From Datisca glomerata (taxonomy: Eukaryota; Streptophyta; Magnoliopsida; Cucurbitales; Datiscaceae): a stretch of 64,000 nucleotides of DNA. Shown here piece by piece: positions 46,667 to 57,753 of the stretch; within the stretch, counting starts at the first letter, position 1; each line of letters starts with the position of its first letter. Under the pieces are notes generated by a model. That model had not been told where the DNA came from, searched no databases, and was given only the letters and a program-made list of their open reading frames with translations. A program made the translations under genes and the position numbers. The stretch spans positions 300,542 to 364,541 of the forward strand of contig QANY01008030.1 in the NCBI GenBank assembly GCA_003255025.1, written 5' to 3'.

Positions 46667-48625
46667 CTAGCTTTCAAGTTCACTTCGTATCCAATCCTGC
46701 GAACAAACCAATGCTTCTACAGTTCTCGGATTCAAAGAACTCCAGTCATGATCAACCACTCTTGTTCTTGTACTGAATGCAGAATCTGATGCGATTTTTG
46801 CCATTGGTATTCCCAATACATTACGAGCCATCATAGATAGAATAGGATACCTTGGAGTATGAACTTTCCACCAGTTTAACACGCTAAAATCAACATTTCG
46901 AGGAAAGAGAGGTTCATCCAAGTACTTGTCTAAATCCGTCTTCATCCCCTCACTCTGAGTAGTTTCATGGAGGAATTTGTCAAAACCCATCAGTCTATCC
47001 CTAGAGTCCTTTACAGAACTAGGTAAACTTGCCAGGTCAGAAGAAGCCAAGGGAGAGCAGATTGAATGTTCATTGTAAAGTGCCTTAACACAATCAAAAA
47101 CATTATTGATGCGCTCTTGAGCTCCATTACCGTATATTTGCGGATAGTAATACTCAACCAGTTTCATCTTGAATCGAGGATCTAACATTGTTGCAACTGC
47201 TAAACCCAAGTTGCACTTTGCCCAATATTCGTCAAACTTGCTTCTCACCTTTAATGCCAAACTACTAACATATTCATCTGAATTCTTGGACCATTCAATC
47301 AACTGCAAGTGGACATCACAGAGCTCAGGAAAAAGTATATTTGCAGCAGGAGATTTGCTTCTTTTCATAACATTTGTAGCTTCAAAATGGAGCTTCAAAC
47401 AATTAGTGATCGCGCTGACCCTCTGCCAGTCTTCCCCAGATGGACAAGTTGTGTAGCCAGAGTCATTTTCCTGCAAAAGAGGAAATACTTCTCTGTATTC
47501 TAAAGCTACTGCAAGCATAAGATAAGTAGAGTCCCATCGTGATACATTATCCAGAGATAGGCACTTTTGGCTCTCAATTTTAACTTCTTGAGCTATCTCA
47601 TTGAACCTGGCTTGTATTGCTTGTGAGCTTTTAACATATTGAATACTTTCGCGAATCTTCGAGATTACCCCACATGCTGCTTCCAAAGCGTCCTGAGCCA
47701 TCATATTGAGAACATCCGATGCGCAGCGTATATCAAACAGTTGGCCATTGCAATAAAGGAACCTATTCTGGGACAGCCTCTCTCTAATCGTAGATGAGAT
47801 GTTGTCACTACTAGAACAACTATCGAATGTCATGGAAAACAACTTTCGATCAATGTCCCAATCCATCAAGCTCGTCATGATAGCTTCTGCATGAATGTCT
47901 TCTGTATGAGAAGGATCAATCGGAAGAAAATTCAAAACCTTCTTATTCAACTGCCAACCCTCATCAATATAGTGTGCTGTGAGACACAAAAACTGAGCAT
48001 TATCTGAGTCACCCCACATATCAGCAGCAAGACTGATTTTACCAGGCAATTTATCCAATAGCTCAGTTACCTTTTGTTTCTCTTTTATGTAAATCTCCAT
48101 GCAGTCAGCCTCCACCCTATTGGACGTCACAAGCTCAAACAATGGCTGTAGATTTTTAACAAAAACTCTGAATCCAACGTGTTCAACCATAGTCAAAGGG
48201 TACCCATGCAAGATGATCATGCGAGCAAGATCAAACCGACTTCGCCTCTGATCGAAGTTACAACTTACAGCATTAATAGGATCGTCTCTCATTTGCTCTT
48301 GCTCAAATCTGATATTCACAAGATTCATGACATCGTCCTTTTTCTGCGCGTGGTCTACATTGAAATTCGCAATAGCCATTGTGACTTCCTTCTTCTTTTC
48401 CCTGGTTGGAATGTATTGAGCTATACCATGGTTGGATCTCCTTTGACACCTAATTAAGTGATTTCTCAAATGCGAAGTTCCACTAGTACTTGATCCACTA
48501 AGTTTCTTTTTACAATGCCGACAAACAGCCAAACAAGTGTCACCTTTCTTAATTCTATCGAAATCATTCCACACAACAGATTTCAATCTGCTAGAGTTGA
48601 CTATTACGGCATCAGACATATCCAT
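46667..48625 (-). CDS. DAYSLEEPER-like domesticated hAT transposase (BED zinc finger)
   Basis: A 652-residue uninterrupted single coding exon, close in length and order to plant DAYSLEEPER/RICESLEEPER-type proteins. These are nuclear DNA-binding proteins descended from hAT transposases and needed for normal development. The BED finger is at residues about 18-60 (C35, C38, H52, H56). The middle carries RRSRFDLARMIILHGYPLTM, LPGKISLAADMW and FDSCSSSDNISSTI. The C-terminal hAT dimerisation domain runs from about 566 (LDKYLDEPLFP, then NWWKVHTPRYPILSMMARNV at 584-603). No terminal inverted repeats or target duplication flank it. Together with intact coding and a spliced leader, this supports a host gene rather than an active transposon. 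The start follows an inferred 5'-UTR acceptor 26 bases upstream. Confidence 0.88.
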   Translation of the reverse strand: MDMSDAVIVNSSRLKSVVWNDFDRIKKGDTCLAVCRHCKKKLSGSSTSGTSHLRNHLIRCQRRSNHGIAQYIPTREKKKEVTMAIANFNVDHAQKKDDVMNLVNIRFEQEQMRDDPINAVSCNFDQRRSRFDLARMIILHGYPLTMVEHVGFRVFVKNLQPLFELVTSNRVEADCMEIYIKEKQKVTELLDKLPGKISLAADMWGDSDNAQFLCLTAHYIDEGWQLNKKVLNFLPIDPSHTEDIHAEAIMTSLMDWDIDRKLFSMTFDSCSSSDNISSTIRERLSQNRFLYCNGQLFDIRCASDVLNMMAQDALEAACGVISKIRESIQYVKSSQAIQARFNEIAQEVKIESQKCLSLDNVSRWDSTYLMLAVALEYREVFPLLQENDSGYTTCPSGEDWQRVSAITNCLKLHFEATNVMKRSKSPAANILFPELCDVHLQLIEWSKNSDEYVSSLALKVRSKFDEYWAKCNLGLAVATMLDPRFKMKLVEYYYPQIYGNGAQERINNVFDCVKALYNEHSICSPLASSDLASLPSSVKDSRDRLMGFDKFLHETTQSEGMKTDLDKYLDEPLFPRNVDFSVLNWWKVHTPRYPILSMMARNVLGIPMAKIASDSAFSTRTRVVDHDWSSLNPRTVEALVCSQDWIRSELES

Positions 48626-48651
48626 TGCTTACGCCTGATCGTCACCCAGAG

Positions 48652-49891
48652 CTGCACATCAAAGAGATATGGACAAACATGAATAAGAAACTGAGAAAGA
48701 GCAAGAGACTAATAATATTATAATAGACACTAATAATAGAGATCTGATAGGGAATTGAAACGGAATAGGAACCACAAAGAAAAAATTCTAAAATTCTAAT
48801 ATGGGTAACCGTGAAATCTATAAAATTTAATGAGGAATCATAAGAATTGCATGATCAAGGATAACAGGTGAACTCTCATCCGGTGATCCGAAAATAATGA
48901 GATAAGCAATAGCAGTAACATGATAGAGATTGACATTCAAAATAGCTTTCCAGACTGAAAATTCACAAAACAACATTCCATGAGATTCAAAACATGCTAC
49001 GGAAGATGTAATCAAGATGGACCAGTTTATAGAATGACAGTTCCTATCATTTTAAACTTTAATATGCTTTGTTTAAACATTGAGGAAAACATATCTTACC
49101 TACAAAACCAAAAAGAAATGTAGAAACTTTCGAAAAACTTATCGACCATTGATCTTCCTTCTTACTCAAACTAGTCCAAATGTTCTTAATCACGAACACC
49201 CATTGACAACCATTTTAGTTAACAAGCTTAATAGAAGTCCAAGTCTGACAATTAACTGTCTAGTTAACACATCAAAACTCGCAAGTTGGGAAAGCTCCAG
49301 AGGAAGAAGGAAGGACCGTTTGTCACCAGGGAATCATGTTCAAGACTTCCCACGGACCGCACAGTTTGATTAGAAGTGAAACTTTTGATTCATCATTTGT
49401 GAACAACAGGTAAGCCATATGTTTAGCAGACATGAGATACAGAGAAAACCCCTCCATTGGAGTACAAATTCATGACAGAGAAATGGTAATCAAGCGTAAG
49501 ACATAAACAATTGGGTCGACCCATCATTCACGAGCGATTTGAAAAGGAGAAGCGAAATCCAGCCTCACCCGGTCAGTCCCGGATAGTTTCAGCCGGAAAC
49601 TGCTTATCCATCCGACCCGAAGGCACCGGAGCCAGACGGGTCAAGATGTCCGACCTTGGACCAATGGGTCTCGGGTGGAAGGGACGGTTGAAAAGAAAAG
49701 GAGGAACAATTACAAACCACGCGAAACACAGAAAAAAATAAACCTCGGAGTCGGAGTCGGAGGCGGAGCAAGCTAGGGTTAAACCCTGAAGATTAGACTT
49801 AAAAATTCGAACAAACAATTAAAATTAGATAAAAAAATAAACATGTGAGAGGGAGAGAAATAGAGCATAAAAAGGGTTTTGAGGAACGTAC
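48652..49891 (-). other. Inferred 5'-UTR intron of the DAYSLEEPER-like gene
   Basis: On the minus strand a donor CCATT|GTACGTTCC (49891) and an acceptor TTGATGTGCAG|CTCTGGG (48652) would remove 1240 bases, leaving a short untranslated piece before the ATG. Splice sites are chosen by eye. Confidence 0.45.
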
Positions 49892-50050
49892 AATGGATGA
49901 AGAGTCTGAGCTGAAGCTCGCTTTCCCGGGGACCCGAAGAGAAATAGGGTTAGGGTTCGTAATGCGGGTGTTTATTAGCTACAGAGAGCAGGAGAGAGAG
50001 ATGCGGGGCAACTACGTAAAGTGAACAATTTGGCACGAAAGCGCGCTCAA
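49892..50050 (-). promoter_or_regulatory. First exon and core promoter region of the DAYSLEEPER-like gene
   Basis: This is the window's most GC-rich stretch, with CCCCGGGAAAGC, GCGCGC and several CpG. It lies immediately upstream of the inferred donor on the minus strand. No TATA box is obvious, which is common for housekeeping genes. Confidence 0.45.
49946..49957 (-). promoter_or_regulatory. Double telo-box in the first exon
   Basis: AACCCTAACCCT on the minus strand, in the inferred first exon of the DAYSLEEPER-like gene. Telo-boxes are found near transcription starts of many plant growth and translation genes and are bound by telomere-repeat-binding (TRB) factors. Confidence 0.65.
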
Positions 50051-50259
50051 CGAAGAAGTGGGTACAGAGGAATATACTTAAAACTACCATTATACCCTTC
50101 ATTAAACTGAAACGTTGGATCCATTAAAAAGTAAATTAAAACATTGAGAAAATTACTCATTTTAGATTTAAAATCGAACAAAAGAAAGCACTGTCATTCT
50201 TACCGCACGTTATATTAGCACTTTGTAATAGAGAGTATATCACCTTTAAAATGAGAGGA

Positions 50260-50530
50260 TATATTTTCACTAAACGAAATATGATTTTTAGCGACTAAAA
50301 TTTAATGCACGAATTAGATTTTGTTGGTAAAAGTTGGTTTCAGCGATCAAATATTGATTTGGTTGCCAAAAGTAAGGTTTTTCATGATAAAATAAATAAT
50401 TTATCATTAAATTTTGATATTTAGGGGCAAAATTCCCGTCATTCAATTAGCGTCGAAATGTAAACGTCGTTAATTGGTTTTAAATATATGTTGTCCCTAA
50501 ATTTAGTTGCGGCGCAAAAATTTTAGAGAA
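50260..50530. mobile_element. DNA transposon remnant with TTTAGCGAC repeats
   Basis: TTTTTAGCGACTAAAATTTA, TTTCAGCGATCAAAT, TTGGTTGCCAAAAG and AGCGTCGAAATG occur in a short span, a subterminal-repeat style also seen at 55400-55700. Ends were not found. Confidence 0.35.
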
Positions 50531-50574
50531 AGCGCCAAAACAACATCACGTTTACTAAACTATATATCTAGTCT

Positions 50575-52945
50575 AACCATCTTGTACAAATGGATCAATA
50601 CACTAATTTTTTTTGTTTTCTCTGACTTCTAGCCTACTTTCCATTCAAAATACATTTGTGAAGTTATATGTTTACCCTTCATCTCATTTCTCCTTCTTTT
50701 TTAATTTTTTCGTTTTCTTCTTCATTTTCTACTTTATTTTCTTCTACGTTTTCTTCTTCATTTTCTTCTTCGTCTTCTTCCTTCTTCATGCAAAAATAAA
50801 ATATTTATCTATTTTCTTCTTTATGTTCATGAATTTTCTAAGAATATATTTATTTTCAGGAACATTGTTTGAAATTCATTTATTTTCTTTTTTCTAGAAA
50901 ACTTGAATTTTGGACGAAATTTGATGGGTTTTGTGAATTTAAGTTTTTGTCCAAATTTGAGAGAGAAATTCATAGAGAGAGAGAGAGAGAGAGAATGGAG
51001 TTGGTAAATTTTGTACTATATGATGGGGTACACTGGCGTCGCGCCATCGTGTAGTCTACACGATACCTACACTGGCGTCAGTGTACCCACATGAGGCCAG
51101 TGTAGCCACTGTGTAGACTACACGATGAGTACACTAGCATCATATAGACTACACAATTGATACACCGGCACTTCTGTCAAGAATACTTTTGAAATTGAAG
51201 AATAAAATATAGTTTCAAGTATTTGGAAATTCATTAAAAAAAATTTATGTTTCTAGTCCAATAATTTTTTCGGAAGGCGCAACTTTTGACTCGGGTTGAA
51301 CCACGTGGCCCGTAAGATATCAAATCGAAGCTTATTCAGAAATCTACACGAACGACGAGATTTACCATTACAGCCTAGTTTCAAGCCTAAAAACACATTG
51401 TTCAAAGCACTTTTGGAGGCCTGAAAGTTATTTTGTTCACAAATTTGGTACATGGGATACACGATGGGTACATGGGCGGTGTATAGCCATCGTATAGTCA
51501 ACACGATGGGGGTACAATAGCATCGTGCACCCATCATGTAGACTACACGATAGGGGCACTGACATAGCGTAGCCATCCGTGCACACGATGAGTACGCTAC
51601 ATCAGTGTAGCCATCTTGTAGTCTACACGATGGCTAGACGACGTCAGCGTACCCCATCGTGTAGTCTACACGATGGCTCTACGATGTCAGTGTACCCATC
51701 GTGTAGACTACACGATGGCTACATAGCGCTAGTGTACCCATCGTGTAGACTACACGATGGCTACATAGCGCTAGTGTATCCATTGAGTAGGCTAAACGAT
51801 GGTTGCACGATGCCAGTGTACCCATCGTGGAGGCTACACGATGGCTGCACGATACCAGTGTACCCATCACGTAGTCTATATGATGGATGCACAATGACAG
51901 TGTACCCATCGTGCAGACGATGCCGATATACCCATCATGTAGACACACAATGGCCGCATAACGCTATTGTACCCATCGTGTAGACTATATGACGATTGCA
52001 CAATGCTGATGTACCCATCGTGTAGATTACACTATGGCTATATGATGCTAGTGTACTCATGGTGTAGATTATACGATGGCTACACAACGTGAGTGTACCC
52101 GTGGTATAGACTACACGATGGCTACACGATGTTAGTGAACCCATTGTGTAGTCTACACGATGCTAGCGAACCCATCGTGTAGTCTACACGATGGCTATAC
52201 GATGTCAGTGTACCTATCGTGTAGTCTACACGATGATAGCGTACCCATCGTGTCTGTACCCATCATGTAGTCTACACGATGCCAGTGAACCCATCGTGTA
52301 GTCTACACGATGCCAGTGAACATATCGTGTATGCGATGGCTACACGACGCTAGTATACCCTCATGAATGACACTCTAAAAATAAATTTTCGAAGGATTAA
52401 AAAAAGGTGAAATATCGAAGAAGAACTAGAAGAAAAAATTGCCGCCCAAAAAAGGGCAAAACCCCATTTTCAGATCTGATTTGTGGCTAGAACTGGTTCA
52501 GATCTGTAAAAGTGGGCAAAAACTCATTTTTAGATCTGGGGCAGATCTGGTTTGTCGTCGGGTCTTTTGGTTTAGATCTGTAAAAATGGGCAAAAACCCC
52601 ATTTTCAGATCTGGGTCGGGATATGGTTTGGTTTATCACCAGATATGGTTCAGAGATTCGATCATCTTCTTCGGTTGCAGAGATTCGATCATCTTCTTTG
52701 TCTTCTTTGACAAGAACACAGTGATAGTCTTAATCGGTTCATTCATGTCTTCTTCAGGCAAAAACACATTTTACAAAGAGAGAGAGCAAAAGCAGAGAGA
52801 AAGAGAGAGTGAGGTAGATATCTCGATAAGATGAAGGATAAATATATAAATTCATAAATACATGTTGAATGGAAAATGAACTAAAGGTACGGAGAAACAA
52901 AAATTAATGTAAGGATCTTGTTTTTCAAAATAATTAATTTAAGGA
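50575..52945. mobile_element. Element with long terminal inverted repeats (Mutator-like, non-autonomous)
   Basis: About 50575-50686 is the inverse of about 52828-52942. The left end has TTTCCATTCAAAATACATTT and CCCTTCATCT; the reverse complement of the right end has TTTCCATTCAACATGTATTT and TCCTTCATCT. Identity is roughly 75% by eye over about 110 bp. The interior has TTC-rich runs, an AG microsatellite at 50974-50994, the palindromic array, and repeats of CAGATCTGG/AAAACCCCATTTTCAGATCT at 52450-52625. No transposase. A target duplication could not be fixed because the outer ends are diverged. Confidence 0.6.
51023..52362. repeat. 42-bp minisatellite of palindromic units
   Basis: About 23 copies of a near-perfect palindrome with arms CATCGTGTAG and CTACACGATG around one central base (T or A). 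They are spaced by GGCTACACGATGCCAGTGTAC-like sequence to a 42-bp period (exact at 51655, 51697 and 51739). Near 52142-52323 some units shrink to 31 bp by losing an 11-bp GGCTACACGAT step. The first two or three copies (51045-51125) are separated from the main array by about 300 bp of unrelated sequence. Frames open on both strands across it are by-products of the period being a multiple of three. Confidence 0.92.
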
Positions 52946-55130
52946 TCTAACAAAAATACCCTAAAAATTCGGCGTAAATGCTTAATCTTTACCGATGAAC
53001 GTTAAATTCGTGGTAATTATTACGCTGAAACAGCGTCGTTTCACTAAAAGCTTGCTGAGAATTGATCTTCACAATCTCTTATTGTTGATCAGTCCTCACT
53101 CTCAGTCCTCACTCCATCGCTCACTTCACTACCTCTCCAACTTCACTCTCTCTCTCACTGTTGCCCTTATTCATCACTCTCCGTCAAGTTTCCATGCCCT
53201 AGACTTGCTCTCTCTAGATCATGGAGACCACTCTGCGGATATCTTCTTCGTCCTCGAGTCGCCATGCCCTAGAGTTACCTTCCCGTCGCCACGAAGCTTG
53301 TTTCCTCACCGCCGCCATAAAGCTTGTTGTTGCCTCACTGTTGCCACGGATCTCCCCGTCGTCAAGAAGCTCATCATACCGTGATAAAATCAGCCTCATT
53401 CTCCATGTCATCTGAGGTATTTATTATGTTTTTCCTTCTCTTATTTTCTCTGATTCTTTCTTGATGTGACATTGTGTCAATTTCCATTCAGATATTTGGG
53501 GGAAATTCGATCTCACATGGTAGGGTAAAATTAGGGATTTCTGGTTTAAAATTGGTCTAAATCCACAGCTGAGGTTGTCTCGTCTCTGACAATTTTTTTT
53601 CCATTTGCCTAAACATGCGAAAGGCTTTTATGTTATTCATCCTTTCAATTAGGGATTTTCTTGGGCACGTTTGATCCATGTTTGGTCTTCTCTGGTCTGC
53701 CATTCAACAACGCATATTTAAAGTCCATGGCTCCGATGTAAGATTTTTTTCTTCTTCTTTTTTTTTTTCATTTCTTCTCTATTTGAAATTGGTAACATCA
53801 TTTATTATATAATTAGAATTTTCGTGAAAGATTCTAATTTCTTGCATGGCATCAAATTCGTCTGGTATTTTTGTTTAGTTGCTCTTTTAGATGTCTTACC
53901 TTCTAAGTAATATGATAGGTGAAAATGGGGAACACCATTGAAAGAGAAGGTCATTTTTCACTAAAATCAAACTTTTAATTTGATTTTTCCTCTCTTAATG
54001 ATTTAGATTTATTGACCTATAGATTATCATTTTATTTAGTCACCTGTAGAATCTCATTTTTGTTATAGTGCCTATTCGCAAAGCTCATTAAAATAGCCAG
54101 AACATTGAAGGCTGCTGGGGTTGTATTGTTGACACGATTTGATCTTTCTCATCAGGTTGGTCTTGAAAATATTCAGAGATTTCAGACTTCAGTCTTTGAT
54201 TTTGGGTGCAAAACCAAAGCTAACCCTTGTATAAGTGACTTGTTGATATGGTGATTCGTGGCAATACATGGATGATGAGTCTTCTTATAGTTTTTTAGTA
54301 ACTTTATGTTCGCAGAGATTAATATATATGCTTCCTTAACAGATGGTGTGACACCTCTTCTAACTAGATCATGATTTTATCAATGATCTGCTAAAATGAG
54401 TTAGAATCTACTTGCAATGAAATATTTAAGTTTCATCTCAATGCGGCAGTGGCTGATATATCCTACTTTGACAGCAAAATTAAACTGCAAATGAAATAGA
54501 ATGTGACCTGCAGCAGAACATGCAGGAGGCTTGCCATGGACAGTGGTAGTGACCTCAATATGATTCTCAACTATCTTAATAGCCTCCTTGCCTGGTATGC
54601 TTATAATAAAATTGATTTTCATTATGACTGAATTTTTGCTGATTTTCTTTATTTGCTGATTGATTTGGGTTCTGATTACTATTTGAATTGTGAGACCGAT
54701 ATATATAATGCTATGTGTTTTATGTTATTGGTTCAAGCTTTATAAACTGTAAATTAGAGAATAAAATGACTAGCGTTTTGATCTAAAAGAATGATTTGGG
54801 TTTGATTTTTCTTTCGATTGTAAGATTTCATATGTATAAAAATGTAAATGGGAGAGTAAAATGACTTGAGAGTTCAACTTTTTCAGAGTAGAATCACTAA
54901 ACCATATAATATATATTACATTGAGTACTTGATATTGTTTGAGTTCTGGTAATATCAGTATGTATACACACTTTGGTGAAATCTCAAAGAACCTCTTTCT
55001 AGTTCTTTGCATGTTCAAAACTTCAAATTAACTACTTTCAGATTAGAAAATCTTATTTTGTTGTGGTTGTTTTACATGAACGCACCGTGCAGATTATTGA
55101 AGAGGTCATGAGAGATGGGATTCCTGGACA
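52946..55130. other. Unassigned, transcript-like sequence
   Basis: A CT-rich leader-like stretch (53080-53230), an open frame without a recognised family (52995-53384), possible donors at 53416 and 53732, and a minus-strand open stretch (54622-54401, containing IPGKEAIKIVENHIEVTTTV) suggest gene-derived sequence, possibly fragments carried by elements. I recognise no protein family. Confidence 0.3.
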
Positions 55131-55133
55131 TTT

Positions 55134-55220
55134 GAAACTTCGTTACATTTGGAATTTTGTTTGAAACTTCATTACATTTGGAAGTTTATTTGAAACTTCG
55201 TTACATTTTGAAGTTTGTTT
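55134..55220. repeat. 29-bp tandem repeat, three copies
   Basis: GAAACTTCGTTACATTTGG plus a T/G-rich tail, three consecutive 29-bp units starting at 55134, followed by a partial fourth. Confidence 0.85.
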
Positions 55221-55399
55221 GAAATTATTGAGAAACTTTGTTATGTTTCCAACATAAGATAATAATATTAAAAATGATTAAGTTCTGAAAAAATTATTAT
55301 GTATTTTTTTCATTTTTGTATAATTAGGTTGAAAAATAATGATATCTAATAAAATGTAAACTAACTATAGAGAAATATAGAAAAATGTGAATTTGTTGC

Positions 55400-55700
55400 A
55401 CTAGAGAGTTTTCCAACGAAACTGGCTTTTAGCGATCGACATTTGGTTTGTCGCTGAAGCCTTTTATTGACGACAGAGATATTCATCACTGAATGTTCAG
55501 CGACTGAAAAATATTTTGTCGCCGAAACGTTTAGTGATGCATACTGACCTGGTCGCTAAATGATTTTAACTTCGACAACTTCTTCGTCGCCTAAAACCTT
55601 TGGTGACGAAAAAAATAGTTGGTCGCCAAAATCTTTTATGACGTGGCTTTAGTGACGAACTTAGCAACAAAGTTGATTTTGTCGCTAAAGACTTTCCCGG
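55400..55700. mobile_element. DNA transposon end with GTCGCTAAA repeats
   Basis: At least ten TTTAGCGAC / GTCGCTAAA / TGGTCGCCAAAA motifs in both orientations, the subterminal style of CACTA-type elements. It abuts a copia 3' fragment at about 55710. Termini are not clear. Confidence 0.45.
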
Positions 55701-55710
55701 ACTTTTTCAT

Positions 55711-55857
55711 ACTAGAACCAAGCATGTGGAGCTAGATGTTCACTTTGTTTCATTTGTTGATCAAAAGGCAGACATTTTGACAAAGGCGTTATCTACCCGT
55801 TTTCTTTACTTAAAAGGGCAAGTTTCAAGTGAGGATCTCACCCTTCAACTTAGAGGG
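55711..55857 (+). pseudogene. Copia RNase H C-terminal tail
   Basis: The reading TRTKHVELDVHFVSFVDQKA, then DILTKALSTRF, then LTLQLRGGC is the standard end of copia RNase H. Everything upstream has been replaced by the DNA-transposon sequence. Confidence 0.75.
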
Positions 55858-55860
55858 GGA

Positions 55861-56190
55861 TGTTAAGGAAGAAAGTGAGTAGTCTTAAGCCTACGTTAAT
55901 ATGGTTGAAGTGTAGGTTTACCATTTAGAAAGCTAATTGTTAAACTACATCCTTGAGCTTAGAGTGTTAACTGTAATCGTGTTCTTCCTCTCTCTTATTG
56001 TACACTCCTTAACTTTGTAATTGTGCAATATTGGTTGCCAATGATTTGTGATATATATACATTTTCTTTCAGTTGCTTAAGTGAAGACACTACTGTAAGC
56101 ATATTGAGTTCTTGATTCAATCTCTCTCTCGAATTCTTCTCTTGTTCTCAATTCTCTCTTCTTCACCGACTATGTAATGCAGTGTACATA
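55861..56190 (+). repeat. Copia 3' LTR (third element)
   Basis: It starts TGTTAAGGAAG right after a polypurine tract (TTAGAGGGGGA, 55850-55860). It contains a TATA-like GATATATATAC at about 56050. The right end is estimated. Confidence 0.6.
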
Positions 56191-57753
56191 ATTGTCTTTT
56201 AATAAATACCACAAACATTTTTTAGTGATTGAGCTTAAAATTTTTAAAAAATAAAAATCATTTGTGAAGATTGTTCCAAGAAAAATAAAAGATAAAAAAT
56301 ATAGTGAAATAGAAAAATATATATAAGTGAATAAAAGAAGTGTAGGATACTGGTGCTATAAAACAAAACATTAAATGATATATATAGAGATATTCTTCAA
56401 TCCGATAAAATTGAAAGAAAAATGATACATACCGTGAAAGAAAGAAAAATAATGCATGTGATCGAGAAAAAAAATCAAAATATTAAAACAATTAAGGTAA
56501 ACCCATGTAAACTTCCAATCACTTCATGTTTTTATCTTAAATTCTTACATTTTTACCCAATTCTGCAGTTGTTTTTCAAGATACTTCAATTATATTCTCC
56601 CTGATTTTTAACTTCACAATTATGTCATCTCAAGATTAATATCCAATTAAAAAAATTAATGTCCAATTTTATTACGAATATTAAATTTCTATAATAATTA
56701 AGTATTTGTAATTAATGTTGGGCAAAGGTGACAAAAAGAAAGTTTTTACAAGATCCTCACTTTAAGTATAGTATGACTATAGATAGATTTACATAATATT
56801 GTATAAAAATATTTATGTTGGACTAAAATTATTAATTTTAATCTTATAAAGTACAATTAATGCATTATATAAAATAGTGAGCATAATTTATGTCAAAAAA
56901 ATATCTCTCTAACTTAGCCATATTTATAGATACTACATATATAGATGTATTGCGGTTTAACTCAACTTAATGAATTTTTTTTCAATAAAATTACTACTTT
57001 TGAGAGGTTTCTGAAAAAGTGTGAAATAACAATTCACGACCTTTTGAGCAGTAGAGTAAAAACTTAATCATATGTGTGTCAACACATCATGAAAGGATAA
57101 TTTTTTGTTTTAGTAATTGATCATTTTGCATGTAGGAGGGGGATACAACATGAGATTTGAATCCTTGACAATGAGGTTAAAAATTTCTCTTATAACCATT
57201 TGGAATGAAAAGCCTGATTGACATAGAGAAAATGTTAGGCAACACCTCATATTATCTCACATTGGGGGATACAATAGAATTGTTTAGCTGTCATTCCATT
57301 CAATAGCACCGAATAAAAAAAGTGAGATTTGATTTTTTTTCTTCTTCTTTCTAGAGTTAGCCTGAACAGATTAGACAATTTCATCAGATATAAGTGTACC
57401 ATTTTTTTCAGAGCAAGAAATGATCTAACTCTCGTGCAAAGTAATTATAATATGCAACAATGACCCTTAATTTATTTAAATGCAAAAGTGATGCTATTTA
57501 AGTGTAGCAATTTTTTATTTTTGTTGAACTTATTATTTTTCCCCTGAAACCCAATAAATAATGGGTTATTAGGTGAAATCGTTAGTTGAGGCATGCTTAC
57601 TCTTAATCTTCCAAATCTTAGCGTGTAAAAAATCATGGTGGAATCTGGTGTTCCCTTCATTTTCCCCAATTCCTCAACACACAGTGCTGGAGATAGGAAT
57701 CCAAAAATGGCCAAGTGGTGACACTCCACCGCTAGCAACCCTATGCCATCACT
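56191..57753. other. AT-rich sequence, no gene
   Basis: No gene recognised. The minus-strand frame continuing from the PPR4-like relic (57798-57472) soon loses similarity. Confidence 0.35.

Noticed and set aside
46667..48625. Active hAT transposon
   Set aside because: No terminal inverted repeats or 8-bp target duplication were seen next to it, and the leader is spliced, which fits a domesticated gene.
50613..50897. 94-residue Phe-rich frame
   Set aside because: Product of TTC/TTT low-complexity sequence inside the element's left end.
51579..51983. 134-residue repetitive protein (14-residue repeats of the YPSCRLHDGYIALV type), also open on the minus strand
   Set aside because: It lies entirely in the 42-bp palindromic array. 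A period divisible by three keeps frames open on both strands, so there is no sign of real coding.
51023..52362. CRISPR-like array of palindromic repeats
   Set aside because: The spacers are themselves repeats, the sequence context is plant nuclear, and no associated genes exist. It is a minisatellite.
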